NCBI RefSeq assembly: GCF_017302315.1
Contig: NZ_JAFLDT010000008.1
Location: 33,419 to 97,418, forward strand
Reading direction: 5' to 3'
Length of the DNA stretch: 64,000 bases
DNA from: Zoogloea sp.
GTDB lineage: Bacteria; Pseudomonadota; Gammaproteobacteria; Burkholderiales; Rhodocyclaceae
Below are positions 17,436 to 26,698 of the stretch, piece by piece. The translations under genes were made by a program, and so were the position numbers. The notes below the pieces were generated by a model. That model was given only the letters and a program-made list of their open reading frames with translations. It searched no databases and was not told where the DNA came from. Every line of letters starts with the position of its first letter. Positions within the stretch are counted from its first letter, which is position 1.

Positions 17436-17523
17436 CGTTTTCCTCGTCGCAAGGCAAAGGGGTAGAACCGGAAGATTCATACAGGCTGCCAAAGTACGCT
17501 ATGACTCAGGCAGCATATCCAAT

Positions 17524-18858
17524 TCATTGGCGGAGCTTATTCTGCCATAGGCGAGCGATGCTCAATAGTTCGGTGTTGGTTATTTGCAACAGTTCGCCAC
17601 CCTTTACCCTTCGCTGCCCATCGATCCAGACGTCGGTAACGCAGTGTCGGCCGAGGACGTAGAGCAGGTGGGAAACCGGATCAAACAGGGGAAGGCTGTC
17701 CGGATCGTCAATTCGCAGGGCGCAGAGGTCTGCAGCCTTGCCCGGCAGAAGGGATCCTGTCAGGTCGTCGATGCCCAAGGCGCGGGCACCATGGAGGGTT
17801 GCCATGCGCAGAGCCTGATGGGCCGGTAAGGATGATGCGCTGCCGGTGTCGAGTTTGGCAAGGAGGCTGGCCTGAAGCATTTCGCGCCACAGGTCCAGGC
17901 GGTTGTTGCTGGCTGCGCCGTCGCTGCCAAGGCCGACTGAAAGCCCTTGCTCGAGAAGTTGTGTGACCGGTGCGGCACCGCTGGCCAGTTTCATGTTTGA
18001 GATCGGGCAGTGGGCGATGGTGCAGCGATGATGGCTGAGGCGCTCAATGTCGTGGCGATCCAGGTGCACTGCATGGACGCCGATCAGGTTTGGGCCGAGC
18101 AGGCCCAGGCTTTCGAGTCGTGCAATGGGGCGCTGCCCGAAATCCCTCAGGCTGCTGGCGATTTCGTCGGAGGTTTCGTGGATGTGGATGTGGATGGGGA
18201 TCTCGAGCTCTCCGGCGAGGATGCCGATGCGCTCGAAGCTCCGGTTGCTGACGGTGTAGGGTGCGTGGGGGGCGAGCGCAAACCGGATCAGGGGGTGGTC
18301 CCGCCAGGATTCGAAGCTTGCCAATCCCTTGTGGAGATAGTCATCCGCGTCTGAGGCGTACTGGGACGGGAAGTCTATGACCGTGATGCCCAGGACAGCA
18401 CGCATGCCGAGTCGGTCAAAGGCCTCGGCGCTGGCCTGCGGGAAGAAATACATGTCGTTGCAGGTGGTGATGCCACCACGCAGCATTTCCGCTCCAGCGA
18501 GGAGGCTGCCGTCACGCACGAAGGCGTGGGAGACATGTTTCGTTTCGGCAGGCCAGATGGCTTCCTGCAGCCAGCGCATCAAGGGCAGGTCGTCGGCGAG
18601 GCCGCGCATCAGGGTCATCGCTGCGTGGGTGTGCAGGTTGATGAGTCCGGGGGTGACAATGTGCTCCGGGAGGCTGACGGTTTCCGAGGCGGCGTACTGA
18701 AGACGTGCCTGATCGGACGGAATGATGTCCACGATGCGCCCGCCTCGGATGGCGACGCTGTGGTGTTCCAGCGTCGTGTTGAAGGGCTCGACGGGAATGA
18801 TGTATCGAGCGTCGATGAGCAGGTCGATCGGGGTCGGCGCCATTTTGCGGGCTTTCAT
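17524..18858 (-). CDS. mtaD: TRZ/ATZ-family amidohydrolase (5-methylthioadenosine/S-adenosylhomocysteine deaminase-like)
   Basis: 444 residues of the metal-dependent amidohydrolase fold. Metal ligands are seen in NLHTHAAMTLMRG (HxH), IHIHIHET, HAVHLD and GSDGAASNN. Close relatives deaminate 5-methylthioadenosine and SAH, but guanine- or chlorohydrolase-like activity cannot be excluded from sequence alone. The start is unsure: the ATG at 18858 is only a few bases beyond the terminator of the upstream OmpA gene, with GGGG of that hairpin as its only Shine-Dalgarno. An ATG at 18843 is the alternative. It lies between two OmpA paralogues on the same strand. Confidence 0.85.
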   Translation of the reverse strand: MKARKMAPTPIDLLIDARYIIPVEPFNTTLEHHSVAIRGGRIVDIIPSDQARLQYAASETVSLPEHIVTPGLINLHTHAAMTLMRGLADDLPLMRWLQEAIWPAETKHVSHAFVRDGSLLAGAEMLRGGITTCNDMYFFPQASAEAFDRLGMRAVLGITVIDFPSQYASDADDYLHKGLASFESWRDHPLIRFALAPHAPYTVSNRSFERIGILAGELEIPIHIHIHETSDEIASSLRDFGQRPIARLESLGLLGPNLIGVHAVHLDRHDIERLSHHRCTIAHCPISNMKLASGAAPVTQLLEQGLSVGLGSDGAASNNRLDLWREMLQASLLAKLDTGSASSLPAHQALRMATLHGARALGIDDLTGSLLPGKAADLCALRIDDPDSLPLFDPVSHLLYVLGRHCVTDVWIDGQRRVKGGELLQITNTELLSIARLWQNKLRQ

Positions 18859-18860
18859 GT

Positions 18861-18888
18861 GAAAAGACCCCGCCAGGGGGCGGGGTCT
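18861..18888 (-). terminator. intrinsic terminator after the second OmpA-family gene
   Basis: Stem AGACCCCGCC/GGCGGGGTCT with an AGGG loop and TTTT on the minus strand. It ends 2 bases before the likely ATG of the downstream amidohydrolase, so readthrough or an internal start would be needed to express that gene from this side. Confidence 0.85.
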
Positions 18889-18912
18889 CAATATGCCAGG
18901 GCACGACAGGAA

Positions 18913-19638
18913 TTACTTGGCGGGGCCCTTGACGTCCAGGGTGACGCGGCGATTCGGGGCGAGGCACTCAATGAGCTTCTTGCGGCCCAGCTTGTCGTCA
19001 CAGCTCTGGACCGGCTGGGTCTTGCCGGCGCCCATGGTGTCGATGAGGTCAGCCTTGATGCCCTTGGCGACGAGGTAGGACTGCACCGCCTCGGCGCGCT
19101 TCTCCGACAGCTTCTGGTTGTAGGACTGGGAGCCGAGGCGATCCGTATGGCCGGTGATGATCACGGATTTCACTTCGGCACAGGCGGCGAGCTTGGTGCT
19201 GATCATGTCGTCAAGGTTCTTCTTGGCGATGGGGCCAAGCACGGCCTTGTTGAAAGCGAAGGTGTGGTCGGTATGAAGGGTCATGCTGAAGTCGCATTTC
19301 TTCGGTGCCGGTGCTGCAGCAACGACAGGTGCCGCGGCGGCCGGGGCGGCAGCCGGTGCTGCAGCGGGGGCGCATTTGTTGGCACCGACAACGTCCTTGT
19401 CGCATTCGCAAGCGACCGGAACTTCGCCTGCCTTGGCTTCACCAGCCGCGCCGGGTGTCCAGTAACCTGTGCGCCAGCACAGGTCCGACCCGCTCTTCAC
19501 GACGACGTTGCGCTGGTCGATGGCGTAGGGTACTTCGCCCTTCGGATCGACAACGATGTCCTTGGATTGGGCCAGGGTAGGGAGGCTGGCGAGCATCAAA
19601 AGGGCGGCCGTCGTGAGACGGAAGTTTGCTGCGGTCAT
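18913..19638 (-). CDS. OmpA-family outer membrane/peptidoglycan-binding protein (copy 2)
   Basis: 241 residues, with the same order as copy 1: a signal peptide (about 1-23), [14 protein letters not shown], a CECDKDVVG segment, an Ala/Pro linker and a C-terminal OmpA domain. The domain shows FAFNKAVLGPIA, TGHTDRLGSQSYN and KLSEKRAEAVQSYL. The near identity of these blocks shows that the two arose by duplication; each keeps its own ribosome binding site (here GGAGGAAA) and terminator. It is divergent from gyrA. Confidence 0.9.
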   Translation of the reverse strand: MTAANFRLTTAALLMLASLPTLAQSKDIVVDPKGEVPYAIDQRNVVVKSGSDLCWRTGYWTPGAAGEAKAGEVPVACECDKDVVGANKCAPAAAPAAAPAAAAPVVAAAPAPKKCDFSMTLHTDHTFAFNKAVLGPIAKKNLDDMISTKLAACAEVKSVIITGHTDRLGSQSYNQKLSEKRAEAVQSYLVAKGIKADLIDTMGAGKTQPVQSCDDKLGRKKLIECLAPNRRVTLDVKGPAK

Positions 19639-19704
19639 CGGGTTTCCTCCTCAATAGGGTGAGGCGCTCGGGGCGCCTGTCTTGTGTGCTTCACGTGCTC
19701 GCCG

Positions 19705-19734
19705 ATTAGAGCATATGAAATGCTTGGATCACAA
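19705..19734 (-). promoter_or_regulatory. candidate sigma-70 promoter of OmpA copy 2
   Basis: On the minus strand, -35 TTGTGA (19734-19729) and -10 TCTAAT (19710-19705) are 18 bases apart, giving a leader of about 60 bases before the ATG at 19638. Confidence 0.5.
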
Positions 19735-19852
19735 TCGGTGGCGGAGTGTTGTGTCTGGCGCGTGCGCAACAGCGGGTCGGGGCGGGCTCTGCCGGCGTGA
19801 TAAACTCTGTGTTTTTCGTCTTTTCGACGAATAGTCGATTCCTTGCGGTGCC

Positions 19853-22435
19853 ATGATCCCGTTCGCCAAAGAAACTCTTCCCATCAGCCTCGAAGACGAG
19901 ATGCGTCATGCCTACCTGGATTACGCGATGAGCGTGATCGTCGGGCGGGCTCTCCCGGATGTGCGTGACGGCCTCAAGCCCGTCCATCGCCGCGTGCTGT
20001 TCGCCATGCACGAGCTGGGCAACGACTGGAACAAGGCCTACAAGAAGTCGGCGCGCATCGTTGGGGATGTGATCGGTAAGTACCATCCCCACGGCGACCA
20101 GTCGGTGTATGACACCATCGTCCGCATGGCGCAGGATTTTTCCCTTCGCTACATGCTGGTGGATGGTCAGGGCAACTTTGGGTCGGTGGATGGCGACAGC
20201 GCGGCAGCGATGCGTTACACCGAGATCCGCATGGCCAAGATCGGCCACGAGCTGCTGGCGGATATCGAGAAGGAAACGGTCGACTTCGGGCCGAACTACG
20301 ACGGTTCCGAGAAGGAGCCGCTGGTGCTGCCAGCGCGTATCCCCAACCTGCTGATCAACGGTTCCGGCGGGATCGCGGTCGGGATGGCGACCAACATTCC
20401 ACCCCACAACCTGACCGAGATTGTGGATGCCTGCCTCAAGCTCCTGCAGGATCCGGAAACCACCATTGACGAGCTGATCAAGATTGTTCCTGCTCCCGAC
20501 TTTCCAACGGCGGGTCTGATCTACGGGCTGGCCGGTGTGCAGGAAGGCTATCGCACGGGCCGTGGCCGCGTGGTGATGCGGGCGCGCACCCACTTCGAGG
20601 ATATCGGCAAGGGGGATCGCCAGGCCATCATCGTTGACGAGCTGCCCTATCAGGTTAACAAGAAGACCCTGATCGAGAAGATCGCCGAGTTGGTCAATGA
20701 AAAGCGCATCGAGGGGATCAGCGACCTTCGCGACGAGTCCGACAAGTCCGGCATGCGCGTGGTCATTGAACTGAAGCGCAACGAGATGGCCGACGTGGTG
20801 CTGAACAACCTGTTCAAGCAGACGCAGCTGCAGGATACCTTCGGCATGAACATGGTGGCGCTGGTGGATGGCAAGCCACGTCTGCTCAATCTGCTGCAGA
20901 TGCTCGACTGCTTCCTCGCCCACCGGCGCGAGGTGGTGACCCGTCGCACCATCTTCGAACTGCGCAAGGCCCGCGAGCGTGGTCATATCCTCGAAGGCCT
21001 GGCGGTGGCCTTGTCCAATGTGGATGAGATCATTGCCCTGATCAAGGCGGCGCCGACACCGCCGGAGGCCAAGAAAGCCCTGATGGCGCGGCAGTGGCGT
21101 TCGGCTCTGGTGGAGGAGATGCTCTCCCGCGCAACGGCGGACAGTTACCGGCCCGATGGCCTCGCGCCGGAGTTCGGTTTGTCGGCCCAGGGATATCGCC
21201 TTTCCGATGCTCAGGCCCAGGCGATCCTGGAGTTGCGCCTGCAACGTTTGACCGGTCTTGAGCAGGACAAGATCGTTGCCGAATACAAGGAGGTGATGGA
21301 CAACATTGCCGACTTGCTGGACATCCTCGCGAAGCCGGCGCGGATCACTGCGATCATCGTGGATGAGCTGACCCTCATCAAGCAGCAGTTTGGTGATCCC
21401 CGGCGCTCCGAAGTGGTGATGAACACCGCCGACATCAATATAGAAGACCTGATTGCGCCTCAGGACATGGTCGTGACCTTGTCCCATACGGGCTATTTCA
21501 AGCGCCAGCCCCTTACCGATTATCGCGCCCAGAAGCGCGGCGGCCGTGGCAAACAGGCGGCAGCGGTGAAGGATGACGACTTCGTTGACCAGTTGTTCGT
21601 GGCCAATACGCATGACCACATCCTGTGCTTCTCCAGCCGCGGCCGCCTCTACTGGCTGAAGGTGTATGAGGTGCCCGAGGGCACGCGCAATTCCCGCGGC
21701 AAACCCATCGTCAATCTGTTCCCGCTGCTGGAGGGCGAGAAGATCACTGCCGTGCTGCCGGTCAAGGAGTTCGATGAAGGCCATTTCGTGTTCATGGCCA
21801 CGGCTCAGGGTACGGTCAAGAAGACGCCGCTCACCGATTTCTCCAACCCCCGCAAGGCTGGAATCATCGCCGTGGGGCTGGACGAGGGGGACTATCTGGT
21901 GGGTGTGGCCATTACCGATGGTCAGCACGACGTGATGATGTTCTCCGACGCAGGAAAGGCCGTGCGCTTCAGCGAGAACGACGTTCGACCGATGGGGCGC
22001 CAGGCCCGAGGTGTGCGCGGCATGATGCTGGAGGACGGCCAGACCGTGATTGCCATGCTGGTGGCGGGCGACGAGGAGCAGAGCGTGCTGACGGCCACCG
22101 AAAATGGCTTTGGCAAGCGTACGCCGATTGGGGAGTACACCCGCCATGGTCGTGGCACCAAGGGCATGATTGCCATCCAGACCTCGGATCGGAACGGGCG
22201 TGTGGTGGCGGCGACGCTGGTCACCGAGAAGGATCAGATCATGTTGATCACCACGGGGGGCGTGCTGGTGCGGACGCGGGTTGCCGAGATTCGCGAGATG
22301 GGCCGGGCGACCCAGGGGGTCACGCTGATTTCCGTGGATGAGGGCAGCACGCTGTCCGGTGTGCAGAAGATTCTCGAAGGCGAAGAGGAAGAGCAGGATG
22401 TTGCGGGTGACGAAGGCACCCAGCCCGACGCCTGA
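19853..22435 (+). CDS. gyrA: DNA gyrase subunit A
   Basis: 860 residues; with GyrB it introduces negative supercoils. The catalytic tyrosine is Y122 in [10 protein letters not shown], in the same numbering as E. coli. The C-terminal beta-pinwheel carries the GyrA box QKRGGRG at 560-566 and the chain ends in an acidic tail. In the quinolone-determining region the sequence is HGDQSVYD: position 83 is Gln and 84 Ser, where E. coli has Ser83-Ala84, while D87 is kept. The gene starts at ATG 19853 and is followed after 24 bases by serC, the usual order in this group. Confidence 0.98.
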   Translation: MIPFAKETLPISLEDEMRHAYLDYAMSVIVGRALPDVRDGLKPVHRRVLFAMHELGNDWNKAYKKSARIVGDVIGKYHPHGDQSVYDTIVRMAQDFSLRYMLVDGQGNFGSVDGDSAAAMRYTEIRMAKIGHELLADIEKETVDFGPNYDGSEKEPLVLPARIPNLLINGSGGIAVGMATNIPPHNLTEIVDACLKLLQDPETTIDELIKIVPAPDFPTAGLIYGLAGVQEGYRTGRGRVVMRARTHFEDIGKGDRQAIIVDELPYQVNKKTLIEKIAELVNEKRIEGISDLRDESDKSGMRVVIELKRNEMADVVLNNLFKQTQLQDTFGMNMVALVDGKPRLLNLLQMLDCFLAHRREVVTRRTIFELRKARERGHILEGLAVALSNVDEIIALIKAAPTPPEAKKALMARQWRSALVEEMLSRATADSYRPDGLAPEFGLSAQGYRLSDAQAQAILELRLQRLTGLEQDKIVAEYKEVMDNIADLLDILAKPARITAIIVDELTLIKQQFGDPRRSEVVMNTADINIEDLIAPQDMVVTLSHTGYFKRQPLTDYRAQKRGGRGKQAAAVKDDDFVDQLFVANTHDHILCFSSRGRLYWLKVYEVPEGTRNSRGKPIVNLFPLLEGEKITAVLPVKEFDEGHFVFMATAQGTVKKTPLTDFSNPRKAGIIAVGLDEGDYLVGVAITDGQHDVMMFSDAGKAVRFSENDVRPMGRQARGVRGMMLEDGQTVIAMLVAGDEEQSVLTATENGFGKRTPIGEYTRHGRGTKGMIAIQTSDRNGRVVAATLVTEKDQIMLITTGGVLVRTRVAEIREMGRATQGVTLISVDEGSTLSGVQKILEGEEEEQDVAGDEGTQPDA

Positions 22436-22459
22436 ACCGACTGAACAAGGATTCACACG

Positions 22460-23542
22460 ATGCGGATATTCAATTTCTCAGCGGGTCCGGCGGTCTTGCC
22501 GACCGCGGTTCTGGAGCAGGTGCGCGATGAACTGCTCGACTGGCACGGAACGGGCATGGGCATCATGGAGATGAGCCACCGGGGCAAGGATTTCTCCGGA
22601 GTCATCCACGAGGCCGAAGCCGACCTGAGAGCGTTGATGGGCATTCCATCCAACTACCGGGTGCTGTTCCTGCAGGGCGGGGCGACCCAGCAGTTCGCGC
22701 AGATTCCGATGAATCTCCTGGACGGCCGCTCGGCCGATTACGTCGTCACCGGCGCCTGGTCGAAGAAGGCTTACAAGGAGGCGCAGCACGTGGGCAACGT
22801 GCGGCTGGCGGGATCCACCGAGGGTGATGGATTCAGTCGCCTCCCTGTTGCCCATGAGCTGAAACTTGACCCCCAGGCTGCCTATCTGCATGTCTGCACC
22901 AACGAAACCATTCATGGTGTCGAGATGTTCGATCTGCCCGAGGTGCCTGCCGGGGTTCCCCTGGTGGCGGACATGAGCTCCCACATCCTGTCACGTCCGA
23001 TGGACGTCAGCCGTTACGGGCTGATCTACGCCGGTGCGCAGAAGAACATCGGTCCGGCCGGCCTCGTCTTGGTCATCGTGCGGGAAGATCTTCTCGGCAG
23101 GGCATCGACGATCACGCCCAGCGTGATGAACTACGCGACCATGGCTGACAATGGTTCCATGCTCAACACGCCGCCAACCTTCGGAATCTACCTTGCCGGA
23201 TTGATCTTCAAGAACCTCAAGGCCCAGGGCGGCCTTGCGGCAGTGGAGGAAGCCAATGTCGCCAAGGCGAAGCGCGTCTATGACACCATCGATGGCAGCG
23301 GCGGCTTCTATCGCAACCCGGTCGCGGTGGAATGCCGTTCCCGGATGAACGTACCGTTCACGCTGTCCGACCCTGCCCTTGATGCGGCGTTTCTGGCAGA
23401 AGCCGCAGAGCGCAAACTGGTGGGCCTCAAGGGGCACAAGTCGGTTGGTGGTATGCGGGCATCGATATATAACGCCATGTCCCTTGAGGGCGTGGAGGCC
23501 CTGGTGGCGTTGATGCAGGATTTCGCCGCACGCAAGGCGTGA
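22460..23542 (+). CDS. serC: phosphoserine aminotransferase
   Basis: A PLP enzyme of 360 residues that converts 3-phosphohydroxypyruvate to phosphoserine and also serves in pyridoxal phosphate synthesis. The start MRIFNFSAGPAVLP is the family signature, followed by HRGKDF and LQGGATQQF. The PLP lysine is K195 in YAGAQKNIGPAG. It begins the serine and aromatic amino acid run, with short gaps to pheA, hisC, tyrA and aroA-cmk. Confidence 0.97.
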   Translation: MRIFNFSAGPAVLPTAVLEQVRDELLDWHGTGMGIMEMSHRGKDFSGVIHEAEADLRALMGIPSNYRVLFLQGGATQQFAQIPMNLLDGRSADYVVTGAWSKKAYKEAQHVGNVRLAGSTEGDGFSRLPVAHELKLDPQAAYLHVCTNETIHGVEMFDLPEVPAGVPLVADMSSHILSRPMDVSRYGLIYAGAQKNIGPAGLVLVIVREDLLGRASTITPSVMNYATMADNGSMLNTPPTFGIYLAGLIFKNLKAQGGLAAVEEANVAKAKRVYDTIDGSGGFYRNPVAVECRSRMNVPFTLSDPALDAAFLAEAAERKLVGLKGHKSVGGMRASIYNAMSLEGVEALVALMQDFAARKA

Positions 23543-23572
23543 TCGGGCAGGGTTTTGGGTTCAGGAGAAGGC

Positions 23573-24664
23573 ATGAACGAAGGGATGCTGCAGGAGCTCG
23601 GCGTGGTGAGAGAGCAGATCGACGCCATTGATGCGCAGATGCTGGCCTTGCTCAATCAGCGTGCCAGATGCGCTCAGCACGTTGGTGAGATCAAGGCCCG
23701 ATATGGCGACGCGGGCTACATCTACCGGCCGGAGCGTGAGGCACAGGTACTGCGCCGGATCCAGGGGCTCAACACCGGCCCCCTTCCCAACGAAAGCGTC
23801 ACCTTCTTCTTTCGGGAGGTGATGTCGGCTTGCCTGTCCTTGGAGACGCCGCTCGGGATCGCCTTCCTCGGGCCCTTGGGTACATTCTCCGAGAGTGCCG
23901 CGGTCAAGCATTTCGGTCATGCCGCCCGTCTTGCGCCCCAGGGCACCATCGACGATGTTTTTCGTGAAGTGGAAGCGGGCCATGCCCACTATGGCGTGGC
24001 GCCGGTCGAGAACTCCACCGAAGGTGCGGTTGGCCGCACCCTTGATCTGCTCCTCGGCTCGCCCCTTAAGATCTGCGGTGAGGTTGTGTTGCGCATTCAT
24101 CAGCATCTGATGACGCGTGAGGTGGAGCTTGGCCGCATTACCAAGGTGTATTCCCATGCCCAGTCCCTGGCCCAGTGTCATGAGTGGCTGAACCGGTCGC
24201 TCCCCGGCGTGACGCGTGTTTCGGTGGGTAGCAATGCCGAAGCGGCGCGCCTTGCTTCCCAGGAGCCCGGAGCGGCGGCCATCGCCGGTGAGGCTGCCTC
24301 GGAGCGCTATGATCTGCCGCGCCTGGCGGAGAGTATTGAGGATGAGCCCAACAACACCACCCGCTTTCTGGTACTAGGGCGTCATGATGCGGGACGGACC
24401 GGGGCGGACAAGACCTCCCTGATCATGTCCGCAGCCAACCGCCCCGGGGCCGTCCATGAATTGCTGGCGCCTCTGGCCGAGGCGGGTGTGTCCATGAGCC
24501 GCCTTGAGTCCCGGCCCGCCCGTGCCGCCCTGTGGGAGTATGTTTTCTACGTGGATATCGAGGGCCATCGGGATGATCCGGCCGTAAAGGTGGCGCTGGA
24601 TGCGCTGGCCAGCCGCGCTGCTTATCTCAAGATCCTGGGATCCTATCCCCAGGCTGTGTACTGA
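23573..24664 (+). CDS. pheA: bifunctional chorismate mutase/prephenate dehydratase (P-protein)
   Basis: 363 residues in three parts: an AroQ chorismate mutase (about 1-90, with R.QID.ID pattern [10 protein letters not shown]), prephenate dehydratase (about 97-275, with [22 protein letters not shown] and NTTRF), and a regulatory ACT domain (about 285-363, with SRLESRPAR, the Phe-binding ESRP motif). It makes phenylpyruvate and is probably feedback-inhibited by phenylalanine. AGGAGAAGG before the ATG at 23573 decides the start over an upstream in-frame codon at 23555. Confidence 0.97.
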   Translation: MNEGMLQELGVVREQIDAIDAQMLALLNQRARCAQHVGEIKARYGDAGYIYRPEREAQVLRRIQGLNTGPLPNESVTFFFREVMSACLSLETPLGIAFLGPLGTFSESAAVKHFGHAARLAPQGTIDDVFREVEAGHAHYGVAPVENSTEGAVGRTLDLLLGSPLKICGEVVLRIHQHLMTREVELGRITKVYSHAQSLAQCHEWLNRSLPGVTRVSVGSNAEAARLASQEPGAAAIAGEAASERYDLPRLAESIEDEPNNTTRFLVLGRHDAGRTGADKTSLIMSAANRPGAVHELLAPLAEAGVSMSRLESRPARAALWEYVFYVDIEGHRDDPAVKVALDALASRAAYLKILGSYPQAVY

Positions 24665-24680
24665 TCCCCTGGAGTTGTCC

Positions 24681-25778
24681 ATGAGTTTGTGTGATCTGGC
24701 GCCCGCCTACATCCGGGCGATCTCTCCCTATCAGCCCGGCAAGCCGATCTCGGAGCTGGCCCGGGAGATGGGGCTGGAGGAGGCGTCCATCGTCAAGCTG
24801 GCCTCCAACGAGAACCCGCTGGGCATCGGTGAGCAGACCCGGGCGGCCATTGAGTCGGCGCTGGCAGACATCGCCCGCTACCCGGACGGGAATGGCTTTG
24901 AGCTGAAGGACGCCCTGCGCCGGCGTTACGGCGTGGCCATGGACCAGATTGTTCTCGGCAACGGCTCCAATGACATCCTCGAGCTGGCGGCGCGGGCTTT
25001 TCTCGGTCCGGACCGGGAGGCCATCTACGCCCGCCACGCTTTCGCCGTCTACCCCCTTGCCACTCAGGCGACGGGTGCCCGTGGTGTCGAGGTGCCGGCG
25101 CAGGACTTCGGCCATGATCTGGATGCCATGCTCGCGGCAATCACCCCTCTCACCCGGGTGATCTTCATCGCCAATCCCAACAATCCGACCGGCACCTTCC
25201 TTCCCGGCGACAGGATCGAAGCCTTCCTGGGCAAGGTGCCCGCCGACGTGCTGGTGGTGCTCGACGAGGCTTACACCGAATATCTTGGGCCGGAGCAGCG
25301 TTACGACGCCATCGCTTGGCTCTCCCGTTTCCCCAATCTGCTCATCAGCCGTACCTTCTCCAAGGCTTACGGCCTGGCCGGTCTGCGGGTGGGCTATGGC
25401 CTGGGCAGCGCGGCTGTCATCGATCTGCTGAACCGTGTCCGGCAACCGTTCAATGTCACCAGCGTCGGCCTTGCAGCCGCAGCGGCGGCGCTTTTTGACA
25501 ACGACTTCCTGGCGCGCAGCTACGCCTTGAACCGGGCCGGGATGACCCAGCTGACTGCCGGTTTTACCGCCCTAGGCCTGGAGTGGATTCCCTCCGCCGG
25601 CAACTTTGTCACCTTCAAGGTTGGCAACGGGGCCAAGGTCAATCAGGGCTTGCTGCGTCAGGGTGTCATCGTGCGCCCCATTGGCGGATATGGCATGCCT
25701 GAATGGTTGCGTGTGTCCATCGGCCTGGAGAGCGAGAACACCCGCTTCCTCGAGGCTCTGCCTGTCGCCCTCGGCTGA
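24681..25778 (+). CDS. hisC: histidinol-phosphate aminotransferase
   Basis: A class II-like PLP aminotransferase of 365 residues. The signature is ASNENPLG near the N-terminus, NPNNPTGTF in the middle, and the PLP lysine K228 in [18 protein letters not shown]. In this position between pheA and tyrA the enzyme is often a second HisC copy that also uses aromatic 2-oxo acids, which would make Phe or Tyr from the products of its neighbours (inference). The start with GGAG upstream is ATG 24681. Confidence 0.93.
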   Translation: MSLCDLAPAYIRAISPYQPGKPISELAREMGLEEASIVKLASNENPLGIGEQTRAAIESALADIARYPDGNGFELKDALRRRYGVAMDQIVLGNGSNDILELAARAFLGPDREAIYARHAFAVYPLATQATGARGVEVPAQDFGHDLDAMLAAITPLTRVIFIANPNNPTGTFLPGDRIEAFLGKVPADVLVVLDEAYTEYLGPEQRYDAIAWLSRFPNLLISRTFSKAYGLAGLRVGYGLGSAAVIDLLNRVRQPFNVTSVGLAAAAAALFDNDFLARSYALNRAGMTQLTAGFTALGLEWIPSAGNFVTFKVGNGAKVNQGLLRQGVIVRPIGGYGMPEWLRVSIGLESENTRFLEALPVALG

Positions 25779-25790
25779 GTGAGGCCCGCC

Positions 25791-26684
25791 GTGCGCAAGA
25801 TCGAGAAACTTGTGGTGTGCGGCGTTGGCCTGATTGGCGGGTCGGTTGCGCTGGCCCTGCGCCAGGCAAGGCTGGTTGAACGTGTGGTGGGCATCGGTCG
25901 CCGCCCCGGCCCCCTCGCCGAGGCACGGCAGCTCGGTGTGATCGACGAGATTTCCACCAACTGGGCCGAGGCCCTAGATGGGGCGGACATGGTCTTGCTG
26001 GCCATGCCCGTCGGCCAGATGGAGGCGGTGGCGCAGGCCATGGCGCCCCACCTGGGTCCGAATACCATCGTGACCGACGCGGGTAGCACGAAACGGGATG
26101 TGATCGAGGCGATCTATCGTCATCTGGGCGCCCATCTGGTCCAGGTCGTACCCGCGCATCCCATTGCAGGGGCCGAGAAAAGCGGGCCTTCCGCCGCCCG
26201 TGCCGATTTGTACCGCGGGCGCAAGGTGGTGGTAACGCCGCTGCCCGAGAATGCGCCCGAGGCCGTGTTGCGGGTGCGCGAGCTATGGGCCGCCTGTGGT
26301 GCGGTGCTGCACGAGATGAGCCCACAGGAACACGACCGTGTGTTTGCTGCGGTCAGTCATCTGCCCCACCTGCTGGCCTTCGGTCTGGTCCATGATCTGG
26401 CCGGCCGGGCCAATGCCGAGCAGCTTTTCAGCTACGCGGCGAGTGGTTTTCGCGACTTCACCCGAGTGGCGGGAAGTCATCCGGAGATGTGGCGCGACAT
26501 CTGCGTGGCCAACCGCCATTCCCTTGTGGCCGAACTTGATGCTTACCTGTCCGAGCTGGCCTATCTTCGAGCGCTGCTCCTGGCAGGCGACGGACCCGCG
26601 CTCGAAGCCGTCTTCGACGAGGCCAGCCGGGCCCGTAACGAATGGGCCGACAAGGCTTTCCCAGCGACGCCTTCGGGCGAGTGA
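25791..26684 (+). CDS. tyrA: prephenate dehydrogenase
   Basis: 297 residues. The NAD-binding loop [10 protein letters not shown] is near the N-terminus and the catalytic domain shows [13 protein letters not shown] with the conserved His, and the [16 protein letters not shown] motif. It oxidises prephenate to 4-hydroxyphenylpyruvate on the tyrosine branch. Start choice: a GTG at 25791 has GAGG six bases upstream, while a GTG at 25779, directly after the hisC stop, has none. No ACT domain is present, so regulation differs from fused forms. Confidence 0.93.
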   Translation: MRKIEKLVVCGVGLIGGSVALALRQARLVERVVGIGRRPGPLAEARQLGVIDEISTNWAEALDGADMVLLAMPVGQMEAVAQAMAPHLGPNTIVTDAGSTKRDVIEAIYRHLGAHLVQVVPAHPIAGAEKSGPSAARADLYRGRKVVVTPLPENAPEAVLRVRELWAACGAVLHEMSPQEHDRVFAAVSHLPHLLAFGLVHDLAGRANAEQLFSYAASGFRDFTRVAGSHPEMWRDICVANRHSLVAELDAYLSELAYLRALLLAGDGPALEAVFDEASRARNEWADKAFPATPSGE

Positions 26685-26698
26685 TACAAGGATTTTTC

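Noticed and set aside
19706-22456. Long open frame on the minus strand opposite gyrA
   Set aside because: It is the reverse shadow of gyrA in GC-rich DNA, with His/Gln-rich low-complexity sequence and no family similarity.
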